Positions 11,690 to 24,902 are shown, counted from the first letter of the stretch. The stretch: 64,000 bases of DNA from Nemophila menziesii (GCA_029959085.1 JARWIR010000050.1:1116001-1180000), one strand, 5' to 3'. Translations and numbers: made by a program. The notes: generated by a model from the sequence alone, not told the origin.

Positions 11690-12786
11690 GAGGGCTGTAT
11701 TCAACTGAGAGTTTGTTGGATTTTTTTGGATTTCTAAAATCCATAGACTTTGCAAACTCTATGGATTGTTTCAATTCCATATAGAGTTTATAAGATTCTT
11801 TTAAACTCTATATAGAATTTAACGGATTCTTACGTTAAGATTTTAATAGATTTTAATAAATTTTAGTTTTTTTCTAAAAAAATAAAATGTATCTCTATTT
11901 AAACAATACAAAAAAAAGTGTTCTTCCACCATGATGATCGATTCAATTTTTGTTTCGAATTTATAATTTTACTTTTACCTTTTAAATATTAAATAAATAA
12001 TAAATTTTAAGATAGATAAATATATTTATTCAGAAACATTGAAGAATATAATGTTCGATCAAAAAAGAACAATGGAACATGACAGCCTAAAACCCATGTC
12101 TTCACACTGCTATGAAAAACAATGAAACATGATAACCTGCATAAAAAAAACATGATAAACCAAAAACCTATCTCTTCACATTCATACTGTGAATAACAAT
12201 GAAATATGATAACCTAAAAGCCATCTCTTTCATACTCTGCATTGGAAAAAAAAGACAAAAAGAAATCCCTCACACTCTCCACTCAATTGACGAAACAGTT
12301 TGTTATAGAGAATCAAAAATTTAATATTTATATATAATATTAATGAACAAATATAGCTGATATATGTATGTTAATATCTTAATTCTAATTCAAAAACACG
12401 GCCATGAATGATTAAAAATTTGAATAATTGTTAAATAGCTTATAATTTTTTTTTACCTCAGTCGTTTGTTTTGTCTGGAGTTTATAAAATCTCTGCATCT
12501 GCATAAGGATTTGTAAAAGACCTTTTTATTTATACTCAAGTCTTAAAACTCCTATAAAGTCAAATAAAGTCCAATGAATTTAAAAGTCTAATAACTTTTG
12601 AATACCTCTAAACTTTAATAGATTTAAAAAAGTTTTGATTGAATACATCTAGATTTTAAAAGAGTTTTTAAAATCCTAATTGAATACCCCAGGATTTTAA
12701 TAGACATTTTAAAATCATGATTGAATACCCCTAGACTTTCAAAGTCCAAAAAAATCCAATAAACTCTCAGTTGAATACACTCCCCC
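11690..12786. mobile_element. PIF/Harbinger (Tourist)-like inverted-repeat element, 1.1 kb, no transposase
   Basis: The left end GAGGGCTGTATTCAACTGAG (11690-) is matched in inverted orientation by the right end, whose reverse complement begins GGGGGAGTGTATTCAACTG (12786 back). Similarity runs about 45 bp, including GAGAGTTT and TTGGATTTTTTTGGA. TTA occurs directly outside both ends (11687-11689 and 12787-12789), the 3-bp target duplication typical of Harbinger/Tourist elements. The interior is AT-rich with no coding capacity, so it would depend on an autonomous partner. The right half holds a 41-bp-period repeat. Confidence 0.75.
12598..12761. repeat. 41-bp-period subterminal repeat
   Basis: TTGAATAC recurs at 12598, 12639, 12680 and 12721, exactly 41 bp apart, each followed by a degenerate CTCTA/CCCTAGA plus TTTTAA block. 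The same word, in inverted form GTATTCAA, is the core of the terminal repeats (also at 12771). Subterminal iteration of this kind is where transposases usually bind. Confidence 0.75.
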
Positions 12787-12789
12787 TTA

Positions 12790-13915
12790 AGCTTGACCTA
12801 GTTTTGGCCAAACGCAAAGATGACCAACTACATAGGATATGACTAGTGACAACTAGTAGGTTGATTCTTGACGTGTCTGTAATCATCCTTATCTTCTCGT
12901 GATACTACATAGTCTTACATTGTGGTTGAAGTATACGATCATGTTTTGAAAATATTTCATAACTCAGCTAAAAACTAAGATGTGGACCTAGAGGGGGATG
13001 TATATGACTATTACCATACTATAAATTATCTATGTTAATGTAATATAAAAAGTCTATATTTTTGTGTTTTTATATTAACATGGACATTTAGATATTCAAT
13101 AACTCTTATGGACAATAAGTCAAACACTAAGAAAGAGATATCAACTATTTAGATTAAGTAATTCTAAATATACTATAAAAAAATAAATAGCATGCATGGA
13201 TGTAAAGAGTTATTGAAAGAAGATAGACATAGGATATATAGTGGTTCATTTGCCCTACACTCATTACCCAAGACATGTACACCATTAGTATTCTCAAGCT
13301 CCTCCACTAGAACTCCTTGTATCTCTGAAAAGTGATTAAAAAACCTTTATATCATTTTAGAACTAGCCTTCGAAAGAACACTAATTACATCTTCAACAGT
13401 AGGAAAACTAAGTGAACGAACTCTACTCAGTATCGGTCATTTCCTCTACCACTAGGATCTACCTATCCTTCTTTAGAGACATTGGAGGAACATAATCCAT
13501 GGAGTTTGTAGATTACGACCTAACTTACTAGATCTATATTCTATATGAGTATATATATATGAAAGTGTAAGACATAATAAAAATTCAACCTTCGGAAGAC
13601 AATGGATGTTGGTTTCTTAGTGAACTTTCTCTCCCTCAATTTATTTTCTGAAAGGTTTTTTGAAAATTAAGTTATGGAGGTTAATATTTGCAAGAGAGAT
13701 AAAATTTTTATTTATAGAATAAGATAGCATACTGATATATCTCTTAGGTCTTCATTTTGGATTCGGGATTGTGGTCAAGATGTCATGTTGAGTTAGGATC
13801 AGATGCCCAACGTTTCATACTATGCTCTCCAATCAGCGGATGTTGTCCATAAAATGACTGTATTAATAAGTCCTTGAGGTCTATTTTTATTCTATCTATC
13901 TGATACCTCTGGTTC
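12790..13915. other. intergenic, no gene seen
   Basis: AT-rich non-coding sequence. No domain, RNA gene or repeat with clear ends was recognised. Confidence 0.55.
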
Positions 13916-13919
13916 TAGA

Positions 13920-14710
13920 AATTTCCATAATACTTATACCGTAGGTTTGGTACATTCTTTTTTAGGGGGTCCATACCTACTCTCGTATATTCTCTTCACT
14001 GATCTTTGCAGCTCATTAATGGAGCCTTCTTGTGGATGGGAAGGGAGTGAATTTTTAGCAAGAATTTTCGCATATGCATCATACATGGGATTTGGTGGAG
14101 TTTGATTAGTGTAGCTTTGTCCTCCTTGATAATTTTTTTGTTTCATTCGTCTAAATTTTTTCCCATCAGGTCATGGTTGATAGGAGTTATGTTTGTTCAC
14201 AACCCTATTCGGATTTGACCATTGGAGTTCCGGATGATTACGATTTCCATGTTGGTACCCTTGACTATCCCTATTGTAGTTAATAGCATGTAACACAAAA
14301 TATAGCGATTCTGTATTACCTTAGCACTCTTCGCAACTGCGATTATGTACCCCATTAACGCGGAGATTCATAAGATTCTTAAACTACATATACCTCAGTT
14401 TGTCTACCTTGAAGACCATTTTGAAAACTAATGCAAGTTGCTTCAACTGATTTTCTAAAGAGGTTTATTTCGCATTCATATCCATGTCACTATATAAACG
14501 TAATGTACCTCTAGTGGCATTCAAAATTGTAGCTCAGGAAGATGGCCAACTCCTCTGATTATTTACTGTCTTCTCCATACAAACCATTGCTTCATTGAAA
14601 TACATCAACTGAAAACCACCAGCCCCAAGATTATCGACCCTCATTCTTAAACTCTCATCGCGTCCTTTATAGAACATAGCTAAATGTAGCTTTGGTGCAT
14701 ACCCATGAAG
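13920..14710 (-). mobile_element. Ty3/gypsy (Athila-like) gag remnant
   Basis: Minus-strand translation in shifting frames gives pieces typical of Athila-type gag. There is a stretch on RVDNLGAGGFQLMYFNEA, then MDMNAK, a cysteine knuckle-like CEEC..., SPxNRVVNKHNSY and a final KNYQGGQSYTNQTPPNPMYD. Several stops and frame changes occur, so it is a fossil. Assignment to gypsy gag is fairly secure; the lineage is inferred. Confidence 0.6.
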
Positions 14711-14937
14711 TAGAAACTTTGCTAGTTTCTATAGAAATTTGCTAGTTATGTTTAGTCCTTTATTCTTATTCTATGAAGGTAGAAACGATCAAGGAACAAG
14801 GCTTGAATACTGTCTCATGATGTTAGCGACTCGGGTGGCTGACGAGCAAGCCACTCACTCGCACCTCTGATCATCTTCTCTCATGTAACACCTTGAGTAA
14901 TGTAGGCGTCGCATATCTTCATAAAAATCTAAATAGC

Positions 14938-15250
14938 TGATGTATCCTTTTTTGATAGATTAATATATTCATGACACATCTTTTTTTGGTGTTTATTGAG
15001 CTAAGTGAGGGATTTTTCCCTAGTATATTAAATATTGTACGTTTCTCTCTTGTTTTGGACATATCGATATTTATAGAACTTTTGTGCCTTAATTGTGTGT
15101 TAAGTGTGTAGATTTTAGATACATGGTTAAAACAAGATGCCAAGATGATGAAGAGAAGTCAAAAAGTCAAGTCAAAGCCCAAGCCAAGGCTTGTAATGAG
15201 CGTCAAGTCACTTTGAAAAGTTAGAGCATTAACCGTAGAAATCTTAACGT
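14938..15250 (+). mobile_element. 5' part of a gypsy LTR (TGATGTCT family), truncated
   Basis: Starts TGATGTATCC and keeps the order seen at 28508, in the solo LTR at 49367-50885 (inverted) and at 60559: TGATGT, a T-rich gap, CATGA(G/C)ACATC, then TTAGTGTG-like words. Similarity fades near 15250, so only the first fifth of an LTR remains. Confidence 0.55.
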
Positions 15251-16590
15251 CACATTGTGCTAGATGATAGCTAACACGATCAAATAAATCTATAAAACCT
15301 CAATTGTTTTCTTACATGTGAAAATTTCTTTTCACCACCTTGATATGTGCATCACGACAACCCCAAAATCTGCTGTATATGTTGCACTAGGTACGATGGT
15401 TTGTTGTTCTCCTTTAGGACCCCGCCAAGCCGTCTCTAAGGTATTAACCCTCTGGCTACTATTTTCTCCCCATCACAAAAATATTATTGGCTGTCTTTAT
15501 TTGTAGAGTTTCAATGGTAAGAAACAATTTTTTACCTTAAATTGGGTTCTTCGATTGTTGATGGCGTATATAGCTGGTTGATGATGGTGGAGAATGGTCC
15601 CAGAGTGGCGACGATTTTCTTGTGCAGGAGAGCGGCTTGGTGGAAAGGTGAAGAAACTTTTTTCCCAATGCGATGCGAGTGTGAAGATATGAGTTTTAGG
15701 TTTTATTTCATTGTTTTTGAACATTGTGTGAAGAGATTTCTTTTATATTTTTTGTTTCAATGAATGTGAATGTGAAGAGATGAGTTTTAGGTTTTATGTT
15801 TACGTAGGAATGTGTTTTTGAGAAATTTAAGGAAATAAATAAGGAATTATGAGCTTAATGGGGATGAGAAAAAATAGATAGGTTAGCTAATTGATTATAT
15901 GTAATATAGCTGTGATTAGTTTGACCTTCCGGTGGTAAAAGTTTCTTACTTATTTCTATGGTAAGAAAGATGGTTACAAGAGAAATAAGTGTCAGAAGCA
16001 CAATAAGAGTGAAACATTTAGACTGTGAATTAGAGAGAACAAAAAGAGAGAGATCCATAGAGAAGTATCCGAAAAATCCATATGCTACAAAATAATAAGA
16101 GCCATGGTGGGATGGTCTAATCAAACGCAGTAGTGACGAGATTTGACGCAGTGTTTCTAACCCATCGAAATTCATATCCAACGATGGGATTATTGTTCTA
16201 ACGACTCGAATCGAAGTTATATACTCATTTCATATTTAGTGAGTTCGTTTCGATTTTGTGTATTCTATTAGTTGATGTTTCGGTAATCTTCTAGTGTTGT
16301 TTAAAGAGAGTCTCTTGTAATCCCATTATTATGTTGGCAAATTGAAGTACTTTGAACCTTTAGTTCACTAGATTTTTTTTACCTTCATGATGGAGGGATT
16401 TGTACGTAAATTTGTGTGTCATTTACTTTATTTATCGTTTATTCATATTAGACAAATAAAGTTAAACAAGATCATTCTATTTTCGCTGTATTTATTAGTG
16501 ACTGTTACCAACACTTAGAATATATGTGAGTATGTGAGTGTGTCTGTGTATTTTAAATTTCTATAATTTTCATCTCATCATTTATGAATT
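15251..16590. other. intergenic; only unrecognised ORFs
   Basis: A 108-codon open frame on the minus strand (16181-15855) has one strongly hydrophobic stretch (FTLIVLLTLISLVTIFLTI) that could span a membrane. No family features or supporting context are visible, so I do not call it a gene. The remainder is AT-rich without features. Confidence 0.4.
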
Positions 16591-16637
16591 CTACATTTCT
16601 TCTTCAATTGAAAGTTGAGGAATTAATTGAGATTTTA

Positions 16638-16830
16638 TTACAGGAACTTAGTCATGGTGGACGCATACCACTTGGTAATAAAATGACACACGTCAATTTG
16701 AGCCACCATCTTACTTAACTGGAGTGGCTCATTCTTCTAGACTCTTTATATTAATGACGTGATTTTGTTATATTTGTTGATAAATCTTGCAGTACTCGAA
16801 CCATAGAAGCTCGAGCTTAGATTGAAGTGA
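16638..16830 (+). pseudogene. HD-ZIP III START-type exon relic
   Basis: A short piece aligns with exon 7 of the gene at 23400-24902 together with its flanking introns. The T-rich acceptor ends TTACAG at about 16645, then an exon reads ELSHGGRIPLGNKMTHVNL, the counterpart of ARGQSERIPHGDGVTHANL. It is followed by the same intron words (CTGGAG...GCTCATTCTTCT, ATGACGTGATTTTGTT). The exon runs into a stop soon after. It shows that a third copy of the START locus once lay here. Confidence 0.65.
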
Positions 16831-17337
16831 AACAAAATTACATTTGCTTTGCAGTGAAGAAGAGGAAGAAGGAAGAAAGAGAGAGCAGAGAGAAAAGAAA
16901 ATATCACGTTTTTATTTCATTGAGATATTTACAGTTGTATGTTGTGTTTATATACATCAGCGAACGGTATACCGCCGATATCACCGATATGCCGGCCCGA
17001 GGCGGTTCGTGAAGGAATTTTTGACCTAATTCAATTCAATTCTTACCAAATCAAAACCTAGCCTCTCGAACACAACCCAAACCGAACACCTTGAAACTTG
17101 AATAAACCTCCACATAAACACAACAACATGAAATATTTCTTCCATCCTCCATAAACACATCTTCTTCATCAAATTCATTACAGTATACCATAAAACACCC
17201 CCAAATATCATCAAGCTATCAAGAATTCTTCCAAGAACAATCAAGAAAACCTTCTTCAACCATTGATAATCATTCATCCAAGCAACAAATTCAAGCCACA
17301 CCAATATTTCATAACTCGATTTGTGGGTTAATCAAAG
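16831..17337. other. no gene; possible end of a copia LTR or leader
   Basis: A purine-rich stretch (16855-16905) and a leader-like region precede the decayed copia internal sequence at 17338. The position fits an LTR or 5' UTR, but no second LTR copy was found, so this stays a suggestion. Confidence 0.35.
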
Positions 17338-19190
17338 ATGACAAACAGAACGGATGATATGGATTATAAGAGGAACTGTTCAATCTTAGGGAAGAACAAG
17401 AGATTGCCTGGAACTACAATAGAAAAGGCTATTGATCTTGATGAGCCTATTGAAAAGAAGCCAAAGATAGAGGCACCAACACAACCATTGCTTGTAATTG
17501 ATGATAACTATTCTAGGTACACATGGATTTATTTTTAGTTTTGAAAAACCACGCTTCAATGAATTTGTAAGACGTTGTAGACGGATTTCAAATGAAAAAG
17601 GGTACTCTATCACTTACATTTAAAGTGATAATTGTACCGAGTTTGCAAACTCTCTACTTCATGAGATTTTTTTAATGAATCGATAACTCAGCACAACTTT
17701 TCTTCTCTTAGAATTCGTTAACAAAATAGAATTGTATAAAGGAAATGACGCACCTTACAAGAACTGGCCAAGACAATTTTGAAAGAATATAGATTGCCAA
17801 CATATGTTTTTGGAAAAGTTGTCAATATGGCTTGTCATGTTTTAACCCGGGTTTTAATGAGACATATGATTTTTAAAATTCAATATGAACTTTGGAATGG
17901 GAAACTCCCTCATATCTCCTTCTTTCAAGTTTTTTTTGTATATGTTTTTTTCTCAATACTAGAGATCATTTGTCAAAGTTATAGGCTAATTCCGATGAAG
18001 GCATATTTCTTGAGTACTCCATTAAAATCCAAAGAATATCACATGTTTAACAAAACCTCCAGTGTCATAGAAGAATCCATGCATGTTGACTATGATAGTG
18101 CAAGGATGAATAAATAGTAGACTATCCCAGATTTCATCAAATAAAGGGACAAGTGCGATCTACCTTTTGCAAAAATAAGTTGACAAACAAATTGGGAATG
18201 TGGAAGAGAAATAAAAAGAAAGAATTGAAGTGTGCAAATATCTTCCTAGATGCTGGAAGAAGGTCAGAGTCCTTTTTAATAATTTTATACTTGGAGATCC
18301 CAGTAATAGGGTAACGATGTGTTCTACTCCTAAAGATTTATGTGTTCACCAATCTTTCTTATCTCAAATAGAATTCATAATATCAAAGTTGTATTCCTTG
18401 AAAAGCAATGGATAAATGATATGCATGAAGTGCTAAAACAATTTTAAAGGAGCCGAGTATGGAATCTTGTTGAAACCCCCATTGATCACACTATCATTTG
18501 AACACGATGTATATTGTGAAGCAAACTTGATGATTCTGGAATTGTTACAAGTAACAAAGCTCGTGTTGTTGCACAAGAGTATAATAAAGAGGAAGGTATT
18601 TATTTTGACAAAACTTTTGCTCCCGTTGCTAGAATAAAATCTATTCACATGCTTTGTGCAAGATTTAATTTTGGTTCTAAAGATTCACATCTTAAAACCG
18701 TTAACCTCGTCTCTTAATATCACAAGGAAACCATTAATCTATGACAACTTTATCATAAACACTCAACTTTCGAGCCTATAACCATACCAATCTTTATTAT
18801 GGTGGGTGTAAGCTATATAGGAGGAGTAATGGTGGTACTCGTTTATTCCTAGGTCAATCTCTTGTCTTATTGTGAAGTAGAAAAAAACTAGTGTTGGTTA
18901 ATTCCCGGCTATAACCAAGTACGTCGACGCCAGAAATTGTGTGGCTCAAATTATGTTGATGAAACAAACATTAGAGGATTTTGGTCTTAAATATGGTATT
19001 ATTCCTATTAGATATGATAGCACAAGTGTAGTAAACTTTACAAAGAATCATATCCAACACTCTACAACCAAACGTATTGAAATTAAGCACAACTTTATTA
19101 GAGATAATACTCAAAACGTTGAAATTATGTTAAATATTGTATATTTCTCCATTCAACTAGTCGATATCTTATTATACTATTAACTCTCTC
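17338..19190 (+). mobile_element. decayed Ty1/copia internal region (integrase, RT, RNase H fragments)
   Basis: Pieces in the correct order but scattered over three frames. Integrase core: IDDNYSRYTWIYF near 17500, NCTEFANS near 17630. Integrase C-terminal side: NKTSSVIEESMHVDYDSA near 18050. RT N-terminal: NKARVVAQEYNKEEGIYFDK then TFAPVARIKSIHML near 18570-18650. RNase H: MKQTLEDFGLKYG...IPIRYDSTS and a later IEIKHNFIRD near 18960-19110. Many stops, no gag and no protease. It is much older than the element at 4607-11138 and belongs to a different copia lineage. Confidence 0.8.
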
Positions 19191-20699
19191 GGAGCATTTA
19201 TTCTTTTCTATAAACACATAAATCTAAAATTACACCACCCTATCTCTAAATACGGACTTTGTTACATTACATCAAGAGAATAGGGGTTTTAGTCTCTTTG
19301 AAGAAGAAAATGATTCCAATTGTGTAGGAAGTTATATAGGGGAAATTTAGGTTGTGATTTGGTCAGGAAAAACCTCATGGGTATTTGGTTTGTATATCGC
19401 CTTTAATAGATACTCAAGGTTGGTGTAAATAAATTAATAAAATACTAAGGGGAAGACCCTATGTAGAGGATTTAGGGTAGTCGAACCACTCTAACTGATT
19501 GCATAATTTCTAACTCTTCTATTTACTTTATGCTTCATATTAGTTTTGTATTTTAGATAAACTTTCATCTTCTTCACTACCTACTTCTCTCTTACTCAAT
19601 GTTTGCTAAATTGTGCCAACTATTTTGCAAATCTAATTTATCTTCCAAAATATTTTTAATTATTAGTAATATTGATTAGACCCCTATACACCCCACCATC
19701 CCTCTAGGACTTACGTTATATAGTTTTATCAATTATAGTTAATCATGAAATTTGTTGCAGTGTATGTATTTTACTGTGTTTATTATTTGTTATCCAAGTT
19801 AATTAAGATTTGAAAATTAATATGAATATAATATGATGAAAATGATGTTAATTCAAAAAAATATTATGGGGTACGCATGGTGTGTGGAAGTGTGGGGGTT
19901 AAAGGTATAAAACAAAATTATAATTTTTTATTCAAAATGTTATAAAGAATTTTCAAATTAGCTCTATGTGCCACTTAAGTGACTTTTTCTATCCAAATAC
20001 TAATAAAAAAATTTACTTGACCCAACTTGATAAAAAAATGCAAAACATTAAGTATTAGCCCATTTTAGAATCATGAGTATTAAAAATGGGCCGATTGACC
20101 AAATACCTAAAAATATGTTTATCATAACCCTAAAGATTACTCTATTGTTTCATTTTTTTCCGCCACTTATCGTTTATCCTCTGTTTCATCTTATCTCTGG
20201 TTTCACGATTCAAATTTCTATTTACACTCTCAGATTAGAAATAAACCTAGAGATCATATTACAATTTTATTATCATATCTTCACCCCCTCTCTCTGTTTT
20301 AATTTGTTATAAACATCACCTTTTGAAAATCTAAAATAATCTTTATCATATATTTTCCAGTAACAAACAAAACACTCTATGTGTTTTTTGTGAAATTTAT
20401 ATAATTTCTGAGAGATAATTTGGAGGTTTATACTCCATAAATTATCATGGTGCTTCAAGGTAACATTTTGTGTACGTAATAGACCTTTTTATTTGGTTAA
20501 TTATAATAAAATTAGATTCTTTGTAAGTACTAAACTAAAAATTAGGTGTTGTACGTAGTTTATGGAAATCCTCACATATTATGTAAGGAACTCAAAATGT
20601 GTTCTTTGAGATTATCAATAAAACATTGACAAAAAAAAATTATTTCAAAAAACTAGCATATATTTTTTTTAAAGAATTAAAATAAAGTGTTTGTATTTT
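19191..20699. other. intergenic, no gene seen
   Basis: AT-rich sequence with short open frames only (for example 20073-20312) and no family features. Confidence 0.55.
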
Positions 20700-22102
20700 A
20701 TACTTAATTGACTTATATATATTAAATTGTACAAGTCTACTTATATTTTTATCTTTTCAATACAGAATAATTGTTTTATGACGACCGAGATTGTTGGTCA
20801 TTACATTTCAATTATGTAAGGTAATCCATTCTTATTATATATAGATTTTAGTGCATTTTGTGAATCATGTAACTTGACCCATGAATCATAAATTCTAAAT
20901 AATTGTATATATATATATATAATTTTTTTAGTATTTATACTGAGAAAAATTGAAATAAATAAATAACGTGTTTGTAAAATTTGATTTAGAGTAAATACTC
21001 GTTCTACCCCGTGTAATATTGTCCAACTGTCAACTTACCCCTGAAACACAATGTGTATGCTTACCCTCTATATAAAGTTGTTTGATAAACCTTACAGTGA
21101 CAATATTTCATTGGTTTCTTGGACCAAGATATATTATTATCTACAAACCATTGACACTGTCAATGATCGATACCTAAGAAAGTTTTCACAAAACCACAGA
21201 AACAATAACTAATCTACAAGACCTAAACCAATAACAACCATAAGAAAAAAGATGTAACAACAACATAAATCTTTAAAACAAGAGAAAAAGAACCACAAAT
21301 GAACATATTTTAGCAAAAAAAGTTATATGATAGAAAAATATGTAGAAGATTGATTAATGATAATGACAATATGTATCCACTGTGAGAAATCACTGAGCTC
21401 CACTATTTTTATCTACTGAAACCCTGAGCATATTTGTCTTCGAGGAGACATAGTTTAATCCCTTATGTGTTTGCACTTCAAGAGATCAATAAGATACTAA
21501 GTCAATAAGACTGATTATTTTTTCGATCAGTTCAGATCTTAATGTTTTATAACTGACCTATTTGATTAATATTTTCAGTAAGTTTCGATGCATTAAGATA
21601 TTGTTTATAACGAAATAAAATTTATTTAATTTTTCATTCGTCAATTATCCCTTAAAAGAACAGATAAAGCCAAAATTCTGAGTTTCTGAAAGGATTGTAG
21701 TGTATTTAGAAAGTGTTTTTAACCAAATTTACCTATATATAGATAGGTTATTTTGTCCAATAAAATTCCATGGTATCTAATAAAAAAAATCTTGTTTTCT
21801 ATTGAAATGAATCAATATGTAAGACATGGTAGGTCTAAAATTTGTTTTATTAAATACATTAGAAAGAGTCATTTTAGATTTTAAATCATTTTAATTTATA
21901 ACTCTCATAAAAAAACCATTTCTAACTATGTGGTAGAGTGTCATGTATATTTATATTTTCTCTTTGATTAAAATTAGAGAGATTATTGATTAAATCAAGA
22001 AAATTCAAGGCCAGTCCTAGTCATATGCCCAGAAACAACTGTCTTGGGTCTCCAATAATTTGGTATTTTTAAGAGTCCCTTTTTAGGAAAATTAATTATA
22101 TA

Positions 22103-22141
<39 letters not shown>

Positions 22142-22230
22142 TTAAATTCAATAAAATAGCATGAGTTATAAGTTAGTTTAGTCGTAAAATAATATATTCA
22201 AGGTTCAAGTCTCATCTTAAAATAAGTTTC

Positions 22231-22393
22231 TTGATTTTTTTATAATTATTTAATGTATATATATATATAGGGGCTTCTATTATGAAATTCACTTTGGACT
22301 CTAAATATATCATTGATTCTTTTATAATTATTTTTAATATATATATATATAGAGGTCTCTATTATGAAATTTGCTTTAGATTTCAAATATATC
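22231..22393. repeat. tandem duplication, unit about 83 bp, with a TA microsatellite in each copy
   Basis: Two adjacent copies share TTGATT..TTTATAATTATTT, a (TA)n stretch and GG.CT.TATTATGAAATT...TTT.AAATATAT. They start at 22231 and 22314. Confidence 0.75.
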
Positions 22394-23399
22394 CGGACCT
22401 ACCTTAAGAAAATTGATTGAGTGGTTCATACTTTACCCTCAAAATATTACCCTCAATTACATATTAACCCTTACAAGGTACAAAAATCAATTTCCATCCT
22501 CCAACAGTAACTGCCTTATATCTCTCCATTTCTCGGGTGATTTATTTAATATTTTTTTTTTATCTTTATCATAAAATTAAAAAAATTAAAAAAATTAAAA
22601 AAGTTAGTTTTTTTGTTTTAGATATTTTTGTTTAATCTTTGTAATTTGTTAAAATGTAAATTTTGATAATTTTAATGTATCAATTGAGTAATATCTCGTA
22701 TAATCTACTTTAAAATTTTTTATATTAATTTGTCATTAAATTAGTTACTCTATCTTTCTTTTAAACTCTTTTTGATCTTCTTCAATCTCCCTTCAATCTC
22801 CCTTACAGTTTATTAATAACGTAATGGTTAGCCGCTATTAGACAAGTTAAAGAAACCTTGTTCAATAAAATTATTTTTGTAAAAAAATAATTAATAATAT
22901 TTATTATATTTTAGATTAAGAGAAAGGCATACACGCTAACACATATGTGTATATATATTTAATTAACATGGATCTGCAGATTGGTACCTTTCGCGAAATG
23001 TGTGAAAATATTTATGGAAATAATTTTTATGAAAATTATATGTCTTGAGTGGGTACAACTACTTGCATGTAATATATCTTGGATATCATTTTCTTGATAA
23101 ACATTCTCTACTTGCATACTATCAACTATGTTGGATTTTTCGAACCTCGAAAAAAAAATTGTTAGAATTGTGCCTAAAAAATAGTGTGCCAGTGGTGAAT
23201 TTCTTGTAAGTACATGAATATATTCTTTTTTAAGTGTACTGCATGAAATTCGTAAGAAATAGATCATGTTAAATGCAGTTAGGAACTTGTAAAACTAATT
23301 AATAATGTAATAATAAGAATCAATCTCTTATGTTATGAATCTACACTATATTACAGATGGAACTTTTGTAGATGTGCATTAATAATTACTATTTTACAG

Positions 23400-24902
23400 C
23401 CTTCTTTCACTTTCTCAAGCAACCAAAGCAGAGTATTTCATGAAAGCACGTGAAAATTTAATTGGCTGGGTATTTTTTCACTGTGTAATTTCTTTTAAAT
23501 TTTCTTATGAACTTGCTCATTTACTTGTTTTCTGATCTATAACAGGCTGGTGGACTCTGTTTTAGATTGGGAGCACTGGTATGGGCCATGGTCCCTTTAT
23601 ATCCGGTCAAGGTATAATTTCACAACATCATCATGTTTACTTTTATGTCATTACTTGTTTGATACCTGATTCAATTCAATTTTTTATTTTAATTTTGGAT
23701 CACTCTATATGGAAGTAGTAACTGAGATCAAATAATGATGTTTGTGTGATGCAAACCCTAGATTTCTCTATTAATAAAAACACTCTATGAAATTGGGCAC
23801 ATGTAATGAAAATCCTGACAGGTGATTTTCATATGTAATTCAAATATTAATTTGTAATTTTGATTTCTTGACAGGTAATTGAAATCCTGAGGGAGCGTGT
23901 GTCTTGGTCTCAGGGTTCTCGATGTGCTGAGGTGATTGCGAAATATACAGCCAGTAATGGAGGCACAATAGAACTAGTCCACATACAAGTGAGGAAACTA
24001 GCATACTTGTTCTTAAACATCTAATCATAAAATGTCTTGATAATTGCTCTAAGTTTAAACTTTTATATTTTCAGGCTTTTGCATCAATCTTTTGGACAAT
24101 AAGATTCACTTCAGCTCAATCAGATGGAAGACATATGGTAACTTATTTCTTTTTCAACATTATATAAACGCTTACATTTATTGAGCATATCTGATTAAAT
24201 GTTATACTTTATTTGATAACCCCAAGGTATACGAGATATCCTTACCCGGTTCTGCTTCTCCTGAATTGGTGGCACCCAATCTGTTGGCAACTGGGTATAT
24301 AATTCGGCCATGCGAGGGTGGAGGGTCAAACATACAAATGGTTGACCATTTGTACTTGGAGGTTCATTATACTCACAATTCTTTGGATTTCAATAACCTT
24401 TTGTTTAATCAAATTTCGGTATTAAGAATATTAGTTATGTAGGCTTCATCTGCGCTTCTTCCTCTTTGTGAGTTATCACTAGCTGTAGCGCAGAAACTTG
24501 CAGTTGTGGTAAGTGTGTTGGTATATTTTGGGTTTCTATACTAATATTTGAATATTATTATATATGCATTTTTCTTCTATTGAAAGTTAGGAAATTAATT
24601 GAGGTTTTTTTTCAACAGGCACGTGGTCAATCTGAGCGCATTCCACATGGTGATGGAGTGACGCACGCCAATTTGCAAGCATTTACGAAAAAATTGATGA
24701 GGTAACAGTAACACTCATGACAAGCATGTACATAACTGGAGAGCCTCATTCTTCTTGAAAATCTTTGTGTTTATGACCTGATTTTGTTGTTTTTGTGTAT
24801 AGGTTCTTTCGTGATGCTGTTGGTACTTTTGCTAGAGATGGTCGGGTATTCATTCATTCCAAAGATGATGCATCGTCATCTAAGCTCAGCGCGATTCTGT
24901 GA
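23400..24902 (+). CDS. START-domain protein derived from an HD-ZIP class III gene, no homeodomain or zipper (8 exons)
   Basis: Eight exons with GT-AG introns join into one open frame of about 231 codons: 23400-23469, 23546-23611, 23875-23988, 24075-24137, 24227-24361, 24443-24508, 24619-24701 and 24803-24902 (TGA). Exon 1 reads LLSLSQATKAEYFMKARENL, aligning with the start of the HD-ZIP III START domain. Exon 3 has VIEILRERVSW and NGGTIELVHIQ; exon 5 has GYIIRPCEGGGS and a VDHLYLE end; exon 6 has AVAQKLAVV. Intron places (after the HIQ, before VYE, after YLE) agree with my knowledge of HD-ZIP III genes. Full-length members are nuclear transcription factors whose START domain is thought to bind lipid. 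Homeodomain, leucine zipper and C-terminal MEKHLA are absent. Exon 2 is shorter than expected and poorly conserved. No start ATG could be fixed upstream, so it may be a gene fragment, but no stop or splice lesion is visible. Confidence 0.7.

Noticed and set aside
22959..23267. 102-codon minus-strand ORF upstream of the START gene
   Set aside because: No recognisable domain, low-complexity AT-rich context, and antisense to the annotated gene.
23400..24902. HD-ZIP class IV or another START family as the source of the START exons
   Set aside because: NGGTIEL, the IRPCEGGGS box, VDH.YLE and the intron positions fit class III; class IV START motifs differ.
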